From positions 1-64,000 of the forward strand of contig JAJRQO010000023.1 of the NCBI GenBank assembly GCA_024280215.1: a DNA stretch of 64,000 nt, in the 5' to 3' direction. Positions 1-8,370 of this stretch are shown in pieces. This DNA comes from Candidatus Zixiibacteriota bacterium (lineage in GTDB: Bacteria > Zixibacteria > MSB-5A5 > GN15 > FEB-12). The notes below the pieces were generated by a model that worked only from the letters and a program-made list of their open reading frames with translations, did not search any database and was not told the origin of the DNA. The position numbers were made by a program, and so were the translations under genes. How positions within the stretch are numbered: position 1 is the first letter of the stretch; the number at the start of each line of letters is the position of its first letter.

Positions 1-1
1 G

Positions 2-97
2 AATATTATGAAGAAATGGACTATGCCGATACGGAACTGGCCGCTGGCTGTCCATCAATTTGCTATACGATTTGGAGACAGAGTACCAAGAATTTGA
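2..97 (+). CDS. IS256-family transposase, C-terminal fragment
   Basis: The frame is open from the window edge to TGA at 95-97. It encodes a tail containing KKWTMPIRNW, VHQFAIRFGDR and VPRI. Mutator-type transposases (Transposase_mut) characteristically end in a W-x-x-A-x-x-Q-x-x-I-x-F-x-x-R segment like this. No DDE catalytic residues are in view because only about 31 residues are present. Whether the full gene is intact cannot be told from here. The family call rests on one short but distinctive segment. Confidence 0.7.
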   Translation, partial: NIMKKWTMPIRNWPLAVHQFAIRFGDRVPRI

Positions 98-112
98 GAT
101 AACCAATTAACT

Positions 113-138
113 GTTTACACAAAATTTATGACACAGCC
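113..138. repeat. IS256-type terminal inverted repeat (outer end)
   Basis: This 26-base stretch directly follows the transposase stop and has the GTTTACACAAAATTTATGAC composition usual for IS256-family right ends. It also supplies the last four codons and the stop of the disrupted minus-strand frame, which supports insertion into that gene. Confidence 0.65.
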
Positions 139-329
139 TTTTTCACTTTAATTATATAATCTCTTATGATTGAATAGGTGAAAAAAGCTACAATAAAGCC
201 TGATATAAACATTAAAATAAAATAAACAAAGTTTATGAGATTGTTTACATTAGTTTTGTACATTATTACTAAAAAGCATATTAGAAAGAATATTGCCTGT
301 AAGTAATATTTTTTTAATAATCTAAACAT
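126..329 (-). CDS. Small membrane protein, 3' end replaced by the IS
   Basis: 67 residues. The N-terminus MFRLLKKYY is basic and is followed by two hydrophobic segments (about residues 10-24 and 31-52), then a basic tail. I do not recognise a family. Its last codons (KAVS and TAA) are read out of the IS terminal repeat, so the native C-terminus is probably missing. The ATG at 327-329 overlaps the stop of a 22-codon frame (ATGTTTAG), which has the only good Shine-Dalgarno, so translation would be coupled. Broken gene or remnant. Confidence 0.45.
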   Translation of the reverse strand: MFRLLKKYYLQAIFFLICFLVIMYKTNVNNLINFVYFILMFISGFIVAFFTYSIIRDYIIKVKKAVS

Positions 330-390
330 TAGATTGACCTACAAATATTTTTACAATTGTAATAAAGGTTTGAAATTTTTGTCCTACCAT
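322..390 (-). CDS. 22-residue leader-type ORF coupled to the small membrane protein
   Basis: ATG at 388-390 is preceded by a strong GGAGG six bases upstream. The frame begins MVGQKFQTFITIVK and stops at 322-324, overlapping the next ATG by eight bases. It is either a leader peptide that couples translation or the true N-terminus of the following gene separated by a frameshift. The sequence alone does not decide. Confidence 0.35.
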   Translation of the reverse strand: MVGQKFQTFITIVKIFVGQSNV

Positions 391-434
391 ATATTTCCTC
401 CGTGCGTATATAATATAAACGTATAAGTTTAATA

Positions 435-468
435 TAATGATTAATGTTTTGTGTGTCTATCACATTCG
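435..468. repeat. 34-bp direct repeat, copy 1
   Basis: This sequence is identical over 34 bases to 1818-1851 and in the same orientation. It begins TAATGATTAATG and ends TATCACATTCG. The two copies bracket the dockerin-like gene and its terminator, as if that gene were a cassette that arrived or could leave by recombination. Confidence 0.85.
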
Positions 469-483
469 TATACTAACATATTA

Positions 484-512
484 GAAAAGAGACTCACCCC
501 AAAAGGTGAGCT
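484..512 (-). terminator. Rho-independent terminator of the 521-1759 gene
   Basis: On the minus strand, just past the stop codon, CTCACC pairs with GGTGAG around a short loop and is followed by a T-rich run (TCTCTTTT). Its position fits termination of the secreted dockerin-like protein gene. Confidence 0.6.
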
Positions 513-520
513 ACCGAGTT

Positions 521-1759
521 TTAAACCGTAGGACAAGCATCTAGTTCAGGTCCATTTCTAAACATGTAACCTACAAGTGCAACAAGATCACCAATATCAA
601 CAGAGCCATCGCTCACTACATCGGACTCTTCAAAACAAATCGGAACAAGTCCACCTCTGAACATATAATCCACTAGATATACAAGGTCACCAATATCAAC
701 AAAATCATCAGCCGAAGCATCAATATTACCAGTAAGCCCGACACAACATTGCCCTGAATTAACTGACATCAACTCTTTTATTGAATTATTATTGACTTGG
801 TTTTGATTGAGATAATAGAACAATTCTCTATAAATATCTGGAAAACGATATTGATCAAAAGCGTGAAAAACTATCCCCATTATTTCATTTTCATCTACCT
901 GATCTAAATTCGCCTTTATATAATCCAATCTTTCCACAGCAAACTCGTAATTAATAGAATCATCCTCTATTATCAGATTATTTATATCTGTGTATACAGA
1001 GACTAATTGACAATGCGAAATAAAATAAAAAGTTTCATTAGGAAGAGAAACAGTATCAGGTATTGAAATTAAGTCTTCTTGGTTACCACCTTCTGTCAAG
1101 TACCGTATTTCGTCTGGTTTATCAATTTGAGTATCTGTTATGCATCCTGTAACTACACTGTCATTTAAAGTAGTGGCTAATTGTTGTAAATAGATAAAAC
1201 TCTGTTGCATATCGCCCCTATATAAGCCAGAATTTAAATACCTGTCCAAATAAAAATCATCACCTGGATATACGGTACCCTGAAAACGATTTGTGTAGCC
1301 CCCCCAATCTACATGACCTATCCCATGATGGTGCATTGCTAATTCATGTCCATTTTGCACCCAATCATTAAATATATTTATTTTTTGAGTATCTCGCAAA
1401 ATGTATTCTGCCATTTGAGATTGTAATGCTAAGGTTAACTTAATATTAAATGAGTCGGCTGTTTGAACCATACTTACAACTGATGGCCAAATCAGACGTT
1501 GAAATGTTAAACTATTAGTCGTTAACGAATCAGGCGGATATCCGAATTCATTAAATAAAATATCGTTAATTAGAGGATGTGTCGTATCTCTGCCGGCTTC
1601 AAAATGAACCATTATAAATACTTTAGTTATATTCTGTTCAAATGTTGAACTTGGGATGTCTGCAAATGTTGTAGCTGATATATGCCCAAATATATTTGTT
1701 GCAGATAAACATATAAGCAACAGAGTTACATAGGAACTTTTCTGTAATATTTTATTCAT
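521..1759 (-). CDS. Secreted protein with deacetylase/hydrolase-like domain and C-terminal dockerin-like repeats
   Basis: 412 residues. A signal peptide covers about residues 1-28. The central domain (about 40-330) carries FIMVHFEAGRD near its start and GHELAMHHHGIGH in the middle. These resemble the metal-binding Asp and His clusters of NodB-like polysaccharide deacetylases, but I cannot confirm the fold. The C-terminus has two dockerin-like units, GNIDASADDFVDIGDLVYL and SDGSVDIGDLVALVGYMF, with Asp-rich calcium-loop patterns. Such tails are frequent on secreted proteins of Zixibacteria-like genomes. The gene stands alone between oriC and an IS end, framed by direct repeats. The substrate is unknown. 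Confidence 0.7.
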   Translation of the reverse strand: MNKILQKSSYVTLLLICLSATNIFGHISATTFADIPSSTFEQNITKVFIMVHFEAGRDTTHPLINDILFNEFGYPPDSLTTNSLTFQRLIWPSVVSMVQTADSFNIKLTLALQSQMAEYILRDTQKINIFNDWVQNGHELAMHHHGIGHVDWGGYTNRFQGTVYPGDDFYLDRYLNSGLYRGDMQQSFIYLQQLATTLNDSVVTGCITDTQIDKPDEIRYLTEGGNQEDLISIPDTVSLPNETFYFISHCQLVSVYTDINNLIIEDDSINYEFAVERLDYIKANLDQVDENEIMGIVFHAFDQYRFPDIYRELFYYLNQNQVNNNSIKELMSVNSGQCCVGLTGNIDASADDFVDIGDLVYLVDYMFRGGLVPICFEESDVVSDGSVDIGDLVALVGYMFRNGPELDACPTV

Positions 1760-2287
1760 AATTTTCTCATTAAATAATTGTTTGTATATATTAAGACAAT
1801 TTGATAGCGAGAAAGATTAATGATTAATGTTTTGTGTGTCTATCACATTCGCAGAACAAAACAGTAACCGCTTAACGTATGAAATTAGTAGAGGTTAACT
1901 AAAGTGACTATTAATTGTAACATACATATTCATTGTTTCTCTCTGAAACAGTTTTATGCAACCGCTCTAACTACAACAGATACAACATCTTTAATAAAAG
2001 AAATAATTAATAACATTCGCACACTTGACGGTGGATAACTCATAAACTATCTATAGTCACAAGCTTATACTTGTTTACGAATGTGAACAGCGTGTGGATA
2101 ATTTTCTGACGTAAAGTAAAAACTCATTGTCTTTCTTTACTTTATATGCACCACAAAAAAATAAAAATGTTAATAAGTTTGTGTATAACTTTTGTATTGA
2201 ATGTGAATAATTATATACAACTATTGAAGAGATAACAAATTAGTATATGGATATAGATGTTAATAACCGCTCAGGGGGGATCCTGAA
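1760..2287. other. Probable oriC, dnaA-upstream part (DnaA boxes plus A+T-rich stretch)
   Basis: This 528-base gap has no gene. It holds DnaA-box matches, all but the last in the TGTGNATAA orientation: 2093-2101 (TGTGGATAA), 2180-2188 (TGTGTATAA), 2202-2210 (TGTGAATAA), and near matches at 2030-2038 and 2211-2219. The last 130 bases before dnaA are almost entirely A and T, a plausible unwinding element. Similar boxes lie on the other side of dnaA, so the origin may be bipartite. Cluster plus position next to dnaA makes this the best origin candidate in the window. Confidence 0.7.
1818..1851. repeat. 34-bp direct repeat, copy 2
   Basis: Exact second copy of 435-468 in the same orientation, 1.35 kb away. 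It lies upstream of the dockerin-like gene, at the outer edge of the presumed origin region. Confidence 0.85.
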
Positions 2288-3655
2288 TTGAATGAAGTAA
2301 TGACTAACTCAACACAATGGTCTGACTGTCTTAACTACCTATCTCACCGGGTAAAAGAACAGACTTTTCGTACGTGGCTGAAACCAACGATTGGTACGCC
2401 AGGTAATAATGGTGATTTTAATGTGTCGGTTCCTAATCAGTTTGTTGCTGATTGGATTCGAGACCATTTTCAAGAACTTATCGACGAAGCTCTTACTGAG
2501 GTATCGGGGAAAAAATACGATGTTGTGTATGTTATCAAAAATAATGATGACGCCGATCAGCGTTCTATTGATTTTTATGCCCCTCCTCAAGAAAAAAAAA
2601 CTTTGACGATAAAATCGGTAGCTGAACAAAAGAAACACAACTTAAATGAAAAGTATAATTTTAATTCGTTAGTTGTTGGTGATTTTAATCAGTTTGCCTG
2701 TGCGGCCGCTAATGCTGTTGCCGAAGCACCTGGGTTGACCAAGTATAATCCGCTGTATATTTACGGTGGCACGGGACTTGGCAAGACGCATATTATACAA
2801 GCAATCGGGCATAAGATATTGGAACAGTTTCCTGATAAAAAAGTTATGTATGCGACGTCTGAAAAGTTTACCTCAGATTTTATCTCGTCGATCTCGAGCC
2901 ACTCGGTTGCTGATTTTACTCGCAACTATCGTGATGTAGATGTGTTAATCATTGACGATATACAGTTTTTTGGTGGGAAAGAATCTACGCAGGAACAATT
3001 TTTCCATACCTTTAACACATTGTATCATTTAGGGAAACAGATAATCTTGTCATCTGACCGTTCTCCAAAAGATATTAAGGGGCTTGAAGAAAGATTGCTC
3101 TCTCGTTTTTCATCGGGGCTTGTGACTGACCTGCAGGCACCAGATATGGAAAACCGTTCGGCTATTCTTTTGAAGAAGCTTGAGTCTGAGGGCGTCACGC
3201 TTCCTGACAATGTTGTGCGATATATTGCAGATAAAGTCTCAACGAACGTGCGTGAGCTTGAGGGAGCCTTAATCAGGCTGTTGGCATACTCATCACTCAA
3301 GAACGAAGGTGTGGACTTAGAGCTTGCTAAAAAAGTGTTAGCTGATACTTTTTCAAGTAAGAAGAAAGAAGTTACTATTAATTTAGTACAACAACAAACT
3401 GCTGAACATTTTCATATTGACCTTGAGATGATGAAAGCGAAAAAGAAGACATCCAATATTGCTTTAGCACGTCAGGTTGCGATGTATTTATCACGCTCTC
3501 TTACCGAACATTCGCTCAAAACTATTGGTGATGAATTTGGCGGACGAGACCATTCAACAGTAATTCATGCGTGTGATTTGATCTCAAAAAAGATGTCAAA
3601 CGACCCTTCATTACGTGATAAAATTGATAAAATATCAGCTTCTTTGCTCTATTGA
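2288..3655 (+). CDS. dnaA: Chromosomal replication initiator DnaA
   Basis: 455 residues, normal family length. DnaA binds DnaA boxes as ATP-bound oligomers and opens oriC. Domain I (about 1-85) is followed by a short linker. The AAA+ domain has Walker A GGTGLGKTH and Walker B VLIIDDIQFF. The C-terminal DNA-binding domain carries the signature GGRDHSTVIHACD. The start is taken as TTG 2288 because a GGGGGGA run lies eight bases upstream; the alternative ATG at 2300 would be too far from it. DnaA boxes on both sides suggest autoregulation. dnaN and recF follow. Confidence 0.97.
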   Translation: MNEVMTNSTQWSDCLNYLSHRVKEQTFRTWLKPTIGTPGNNGDFNVSVPNQFVADWIRDHFQELIDEALTEVSGKKYDVVYVIKNNDDADQRSIDFYAPPQEKKTLTIKSVAEQKKHNLNEKYNFNSLVVGDFNQFACAAANAVAEAPGLTKYNPLYIYGGTGLGKTHIIQAIGHKILEQFPDKKVMYATSEKFTSDFISSISSHSVADFTRNYRDVDVLIIDDIQFFGGKESTQEQFFHTFNTLYHLGKQIILSSDRSPKDIKGLEERLLSRFSSGLVTDLQAPDMENRSAILLKKLESEGVTLPDNVVRYIADKVSTNVRELEGALIRLLAYSSLKNEGVDLELAKKVLADTFSSKKKEVTINLVQQQTAEHFHIDLEMMKAKKKTSNIALARQVAMYLSRSLTEHSLKTIGDEFGGRDHSTVIHACDLISKKMSNDPSLRDKIDKISASLLY

Positions 3656-3939
3656 TAAGCTGTGGAAATATTTGTGGATAAACTATGAACTGTGTGAGTA
3701 AAAATTTTAGTGTGGACAACCTATTTAAAATGTTAGAAAGTGTGAATTTAGTTGTGGAAAACTTTCTTTCTGATTATCATATGTTAAGTTGTTTGAAGAC
3801 TATAAGTAAGCCTCGAGTTGAAAGCTCGCAAGTTGACTTATCGACATTTACACAGTAGTTATTATTATTGTTTTATATATATAAAAGAGAAGAAAAATAA
3901 GATTATGTGTGGATTTGTAAATTTCAGGAGAGTAAATAA
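3656..3939. other. DnaA-box cluster between dnaA and dnaN
   Basis: 284-base gap with an exact TGTGGATAA at 3673-3681. One-mismatch boxes lie at 3711-3719 (TGTGGACAA), 3753-3761 (TGTGGAAAA) and, inverted, 3838-3846 (TTATCGACA). It is A+T-rich towards dnaN. It may be the second half of a bipartite origin or the dnaN promoter region under DnaA control. Confidence 0.55.
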
Positions 3940-5052
3940 ATGAAATTCGCTTTACCAAAATCAAGGTTGTTTAATTATCTACAACACGTATTGCAAGTTG
4001 TACCATCAAAGTCAACATTGCCAATACTTACAAATATTTTAATCGAAGCATTAGATAATAAGATAAAAATATCTGCGACTGATTTAGATATTTCAATAAC
4101 CGCATCAATTGATTGTACGGTTATAAAAAAAGGTTCAACATCAATTCCTGCTCGAATTTTATTTGATATAATCAAAGAACTTCCAGAGTCTGATATTTCT
4201 TTTGAAGCAACATCATCACGAGTTGAGATTAAAATTCCAAATGGTTCTTACAAGATTGCCTCGGTTGCACCTGATGAGTTCCCAAAACTTCCTGCGGTCA
4301 ACACCAAAAAAGAGATTAAAATTTCAGGTTCTGATTTAGCAAAGATGGTCTCAAAAACGACATTTGCTTGTTCAGACGATGAGACTCGTCCAGCATTAAA
4401 CGGTGTTCTTTGGCAGACAAAAGGTGACAAGATGCTTATGGTTGCTACCGACGGTCATCGTTTGGCGAAAATGTCTGTTGAAAATAAAAAACTAAAAGGT
4501 TTATATGACGACGTTATTGTACCCCCTAAAGTGTTGAATTTGATACCAAAATTTATCGGCGATACCGATAAAGAGATTGGTATTATTTTTGGTGAGAATA
4601 ATATTATTTTTAATATGGATGATATTGTATTGACTTCTCGTTTAATTGATGGACCTTATCCTAATTTTGAACAGGTTATTCCAGCGAGTTCTGATAAAAA
4701 AATGAGAGTCTCAAAAGATGATCTCTCACGTGCCGTTAAACGTGTTTCTATTCTATCAAACTCTTTAACTCATCAAGTGAAGTTTACGTTGAAGGACGCT
4801 TCTCTCACACTCTCTACAACGAACGCTGATGTTGGTGGTGAGGGTAAAGAGTCGCTTGAGTGTGATTATAATGGTGACGAATTAGAACTTGGTTACAACG
4901 CAATTTATGTTAATGATATATTAAATAAGATGGATGCTGATGAAGTAATTTTTGAACTATCATCATCGGTTGCTGCGGGAATTATTTATACTCCATCAAC
5001 ACCCCGTGAAGATTTTCTTTGTTTAATTATGCCACTTCGTTTAGCTGACTGA
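3940..5052 (+). CDS. dnaN: DNA polymerase III beta subunit (sliding clamp)
   Basis: 370 residues, full length. DnaN forms the ring that tethers the replicative polymerase to DNA. Three tandem clamp domains are visible. The start region MKFALPKSRLFNYLQHVLQ and the end LIMPLRLAD match the clamp family, whose C-terminus typically reads (Y/L)xMP(M/L)R. The ATG has a clear AGGAGAG upstream. It lies between dnaA and recF as in most bacteria, and a strong hairpin terminator follows, so recF probably has its own promoter. Confidence 0.97.
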   Translation: MKFALPKSRLFNYLQHVLQVVPSKSTLPILTNILIEALDNKIKISATDLDISITASIDCTVIKKGSTSIPARILFDIIKELPESDISFEATSSRVEIKIPNGSYKIASVAPDEFPKLPAVNTKKEIKISGSDLAKMVSKTTFACSDDETRPALNGVLWQTKGDKMLMVATDGHRLAKMSVENKKLKGLYDDVIVPPKVLNLIPKFIGDTDKEIGIIFGENNIIFNMDDIVLTSRLIDGPYPNFEQVIPASSDKKMRVSKDDLSRAVKRVSILSNSLTHQVKFTLKDASLTLSTTNADVGGEGKESLECDYNGDELELGYNAIYVNDILNKMDADEVIFELSSSVAAGIIYTPSTPREDFLCLIMPLRLAD

Positions 5053-5069
5053 TAAAATTATTATATATG

Positions 5070-5102
5070 AAACGGTAGGTATAAAATATCTACCGTTTTT
5101 TA
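5070..5102 (+). terminator. Rho-independent terminator after dnaN
   Basis: AACGGTAG (5071-5078) pairs with CTACCGTT (5090-5097). The stem continues inward through a G-U and A-T pairs to a three-base loop, and a run of T follows. It is a strong terminator inside the dnaN-recF gap. Confidence 0.85.
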
Positions 5103-5115
5103 GTTTGAGATAGAA

Positions 5116-6204
5116 ATGATAATCAACTCCCTTTCGTTAACAAACTTTAGAAACTTTGAAAAGCTACAAACAGAGTTTTCACCCACCGTTAATATTTTCT
5201 ATGGTAAAAATGGTTCTGGTAAAACTAATCTCTTAGAAGCGATATTTGTCTTATGTCTTGGGCGTTCACATAGAGCGGCATCGGAAACTGTTCTTGTACA
5301 AAAAGAAACAGATTTTTATCGTATAGAGGGAAACTTATCACAAGATGATGTTTCTATCGAACTTGCTGTTGCATACCAAAAACATACTCGTAAAAAAATC
5401 ATGCTTGATAAAGTAGCGATTAAGACGTCAGAATTATATGATAATTTTTGTGCGGTTGCCGCGGGACCTGAAGATTCAGAAATACTTGCGGGTTCTCCAT
5501 CATCAAGACGGAATTTTATTGATATTTATCTTTCGCAATACTCAAAAAAATATCTTCGGCTTCTCACAGATTACCATAAAGTACTTCAACAAAAAAATGC
5601 AGGTCTAAAAAATAGAGTTGATATATCAGCATACAACGAATTACTTGTTTTAAATGGTTCCGAAATAATTTTATTACGTAAACAATTTTTGGACGCTATT
5701 AAAACCGAAACAAAAGAATATTATAAACTGATTTCTTTAGGATCATATTTTGATTTACTTTATAAACCATCAATAAAAGAGACCGAAAACTTAGAGTCAG
5801 TTGAATTGATTCAAGAAAAATTCAGAGAAGTACTTGAGAATTATCGCATGAAAGAATCTATTATGGAACGATCGCTTGTCGGACCGCATCTTGACGATAT
5901 CTCATTTACAATTAATAATCTTCCTGCTCGTAACTATGGTTCACAAGGTGAAATTCGTACAGCCGCTTTGTCGTTAAAACTTGCGGTATATAAACTGATA
6001 AAAGAAAAACGTCAGATTACCCCCCTGCTTTTATTGGATGAAATATTTGCTGAGCTTGATGTAGGACGTGCTGAAGGGTTGATAAATTTATTTGCTAATT
6101 TTGATCAATTGTTTTTAACTACAGCTGTAGAACCACCTGAGTTTTTAAAATCTCAAGGCAGATCGTTTTTGATTGACGATGGAAAGATTATAGATAAAAA
6201 ATAA
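5116..6204 (+). CDS. recF: DNA replication and repair protein RecF
   Basis: 362 residues, typical length. RecF is an SMC-like ATPase that acts with RecO and RecR to load RecA at single-strand gaps. Visible features are SLTNFRNFEKL at the N-terminus, Walker A GKNGSGKTNLLEAI, the region SPSSRRNFIDIYLSQ, a signature-like GSQGEIRTAALSLKLA and Walker B PLLLLDEIFAELD. The stop overlaps the next gene by one base (TAATG), which implies co-translation with the ABC ATPase, an unusual neighbour for recF. Confidence 0.96.
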   Translation: MIINSLSLTNFRNFEKLQTEFSPTVNIFYGKNGSGKTNLLEAIFVLCLGRSHRAASETVLVQKETDFYRIEGNLSQDDVSIELAVAYQKHTRKKIMLDKVAIKTSELYDNFCAVAAGPEDSEILAGSPSSRRNFIDIYLSQYSKKYLRLLTDYHKVLQQKNAGLKNRVDISAYNELLVLNGSEIILLRKQFLDAIKTETKEYYKLISLGSYFDLLYKPSIKETENLESVELIQEKFREVLENYRMKESIMERSLVGPHLDDISFTINNLPARNYGSQGEIRTAALSLKLAVYKLIKEKRQITPLLLLDEIFAELDVGRAEGLINLFANFDQLFLTTAVEPPEFLKSQGRSFLIDDGKIIDKK

Positions 6205-7247
6205 TGAACTCACTCTATCTAAACAAAGTATTTAAATCGTTTGGAAAAACTAAAGTTTTAAATAATATAAATTTAGAACTTAATGAAAATGAACTGTTGG
6301 TAATTCTTGGTCCTTCAGGTTGTGGCAAGTCGACACTACTTCGATTAGTTGCGGGGCTTGAAGATTTGACATCTGGTGAAATTTATCTTCATGATAAACG
6401 TATAGACAAATTAGAACCAAAAGATAGAAACGTTGCGATGGTTTTTCAGAATTATTCTTTATATCCACACATGACTGTTGAGAAAAATCTTGGCTTCCCT
6501 TTAAAAATTGCAAAAGTTAAAAAAGAAGTTATAAAAGAAAAAGTAGAAGCTATTGCTGAGATGCTTGGACTTACAGATAGGTTATTATTTAAACCATCTG
6601 CACTCTCCGGTGGACAAAGACAGCGAGTCGCACTTGGGCGGGCTATTATTCGGAAGCCTGATATTTTTCTTTTAGATGAACCTCTTTCAAATCTTGATGC
6701 TGATTTACGTTTGAAGATGCGTGCTGAGATTGTGCGGATACAGCAGGAGCTTGAGATTACTACTATTCATGTAACCCACGATCAAGCTGAAGCACTCTCA
6801 ATGGCGGATAGAATTTTATTATTGAATGACGGTGAGATTGAACAACTTGGAACTCCTGAAGAATTGTATAAAAACCCGAATTCTCTTTTTGTAGCAAAGT
6901 TTATTGGTTTTCCGAAGATGAATATTATTGAAGCTACTATTAAAAACAATCAGCTTATGCCGTTTGGGATACCTTTTGAAAGCAAACAGATAGATGGTGT
7001 CGACGAACTCTTGGTTGGGATTCGTCCTGAAGATATTTCGATGATTTCAAATGGGCAGTATCGGGCGAAAGTTGTTTCGTCTGAATATTATGGTGAACAA
7101 TATATTATTACAATCGTATATAATAATATAGTACTACAAGTCTCAGGATGCCAACATTCAAAAAATATAGGCGATACGGTAATGTTTTCAATAAGCGAAT
7201 CAACTTTACACTTTTTCAATAAACAAACCGGCTCAAGAATTGGGTAA
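6204..7247 (+). CDS. ABC transporter ATP-binding protein, MalK/UgpC-like
   Basis: 347 residues. ATPase of a CUT1-type importer for carbohydrates or glycerol-3-phosphate, judged by family resemblance. Walker A GPSGCGKSTLLRLVAG, Q-loop VFQNYSLYPHMTV, signature LSGGQRQRVALGRA, Walker B IFLLDEPLSNLDA and H-loop THDQAEA are intact. A TOBE-like C-terminal domain begins near LLVGIRPEDI. No permease or binding-protein gene is nearby, so it may energise transporters encoded elsewhere, as MsiK-type ATPases do. Its start overlaps the recF stop. Confidence 0.9.
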   Translation: MNSLYLNKVFKSFGKTKVLNNINLELNENELLVILGPSGCGKSTLLRLVAGLEDLTSGEIYLHDKRIDKLEPKDRNVAMVFQNYSLYPHMTVEKNLGFPLKIAKVKKEVIKEKVEAIAEMLGLTDRLLFKPSALSGGQRQRVALGRAIIRKPDIFLLDEPLSNLDADLRLKMRAEIVRIQQELEITTIHVTHDQAEALSMADRILLLNDGEIEQLGTPEELYKNPNSLFVAKFIGFPKMNIIEATIKNNQLMPFGIPFESKQIDGVDELLVGIRPEDISMISNGQYRAKVVSSEYYGEQYIITIVYNNIVLQVSGCQHSKNIGDTVMFSISESTLHFFNKQTGSRIG

Positions 7248-7276
7248 AATTATAGTTATCTTAAAGGGAAAAAATT

Positions 7277-7405
7277 ATGATTATACAAATATCATGGATA
7301 GATAGAAAATTAGGTTTTGATTTTCCTCTTGAGATATTCCCGTGTTTGATAGAACGGATTCGTTTTACGACACAACATCCCCACCTTAGTCCACTGATGC
7401 GATGA
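7277..7405 (+). pseudogene. N-terminal remnant of a DinB-superfamily protein
   Basis: ATG at 7277 has an AAGGGA ribosome site eight bases upstream and heads a 42-codon frame: QISWIDRKLGFDFPLEIFP, then CLIERIR. This closely resembles the first residues of DinB/DfsB-type proteins, in which a W-(I/L)-x-R-K-F-x-F-D-x-P start leads into the first helix. The frame then degenerates and stops at 7405, just before the mutM 3' end. It looks like a truncated gene that kept its start signal. Confidence 0.5.
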
Positions 7406-7425
7406 AATCAAAAGTATTGAGAGTA

Positions 7426-8268
7426 TTAAATTTTTTGACACTTTGGGCAGTAGTGAGCCGAGCGGGAACCGATTTTTTCCCTGACAATTTTACGAGAACA
7501 TCGCTGGCATTGTTTACCTTCTTTACCATACGCTTTTAGATAATTTTGAAATTTCCCCGTCTCCCCATTCACTCCAGTATAGGTATCCACCGACGAACCC
7601 ATGTTGTCTATTGCCATTGACAAAATTCGCTGTATGTTTCCATGGAGTTCAATTAGTTTTTTCTTCGACAACGAAGAGAGAATTCTTTTAGGATGAATCT
7701 TCGATGCGTACAACGATTCATCGGCGTAGATATTTCCAATACCAACAATAAGAGACTGGTCAAGTAGGGCTGGTTTTATCATTCTATTTTTTGATTTAAC
7801 GAGTGTAACAAAATCGTTTGGTGAAATATCAAGCGGTTCAGGTCCGAGTTCTTTGAGACCCTTCTGCTCCATTACTTCATTGGTATAATAGAGACGGTTC
7901 CTGCCAAATCTTCTATAATCATTGAAGATAAGTTTAAAATTGCTATCTGGTTTTTTGAAATGAAAAGTTATCAAATCATGTTTTTCTTTTTTAGTCTTTA
8001 TATTTTTGTAATAAAAATGACCTGTCATTTTGAGGTGTACCCACAAAGTTATATCGCCAGACAATCCTATCAGAATATTTTTGCCACGCCTGTTGATTTG
8101 TTCAATAGTTCTGTTTTTTAAAACAGATTCAAATGATTTGTTTTTAAATGATTCCGAAACGACAATTGATTTAGGTGGTGCATCGACAATAACTTTTGCA
8201 ATAGTTTTATCTAAGACAGTTTTACGAAGTCCACGGACTACGGTTTCTACTTCTGGAAGTTCAGGCAC
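7426..8268 (-). CDS. mutM: Formamidopyrimidine-DNA glycosylase (Fpg/MutM)
   Basis: 280 residues, full length. A base-excision repair glycosylase/AP lyase that removes 8-oxoguanine and ring-opened purines. The N-terminal PELPEVETVVRGL supplies the catalytic Pro and Glu. The helix-two-turn-helix region contains LLDQSLIVGIGNIYADESL. The C-terminal zinc finger has four cysteines (CQRCSRKI then HYCPKCQK). uvrA follows on the same strand upstream, separated by a REP hairpin, so the two repair genes may share a transcript. Confidence 0.96.
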   Translation of the reverse strand: MPELPEVETVVRGLRKTVLDKTIAKVIVDAPPKSIVVSESFKNKSFESVLKNRTIEQINRRGKNILIGLSGDITLWVHLKMTGHFYYKNIKTKKEKHDLITFHFKKPDSNFKLIFNDYRRFGRNRLYYTNEVMEQKGLKELGPEPLDISPNDFVTLVKSKNRMIKPALLDQSLIVGIGNIYADESLYASKIHPKRILSSLSKKKLIELHGNIQRILSMAIDNMGSSVDTYTGVNGETGKFQNYLKAYGKEGKQCQRCSRKIVREKIGSRSAHYCPKCQKI

Positions 8269-8305
8269 GGGCGAATGCTTCTTTTAGTTTATTGTTAAAA
8301 TACTT

Positions 8306-8350
8306 GTCGGGTTCTACATTCGCTGTCGCTCAATTATGAACCCGACCTAC
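8306..8350 (-). repeat. REP-type hairpin (GTAG family)
   Basis: GTCGGGTTC (8306-8314) and GAACCCGAC (8338-8346) form a nine-base stem. CTAC at 8347-8350 reads as the GTAG head on the minus strand. It shares its stem sequence with the hairpins beside the REP-associated transposase at 12.1-12.7 kb. Confidence 0.75.
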
Positions 8351-8370
8351 AATGATTTTACTTGTTATAA

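Larger units (their letters stand above)
1..138 (+). mobile_element. Right end of an IS256-family (Mutator-type) insertion sequence
   Basis: The left edge of the window holds the 3' end of a Mutator-type transposase gene followed 15 bases later by a terminal inverted-repeat-like sequence at 113-138. Read inward from the outer end (minus strand) it begins GGCTGTGTCATAAATTTT, as IS256-family ends do. The other end lies outside the window, so completeness and target duplication cannot be judged. The outer boundary at about 138 falls inside a small membrane-protein reading frame. Confidence 0.75.
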
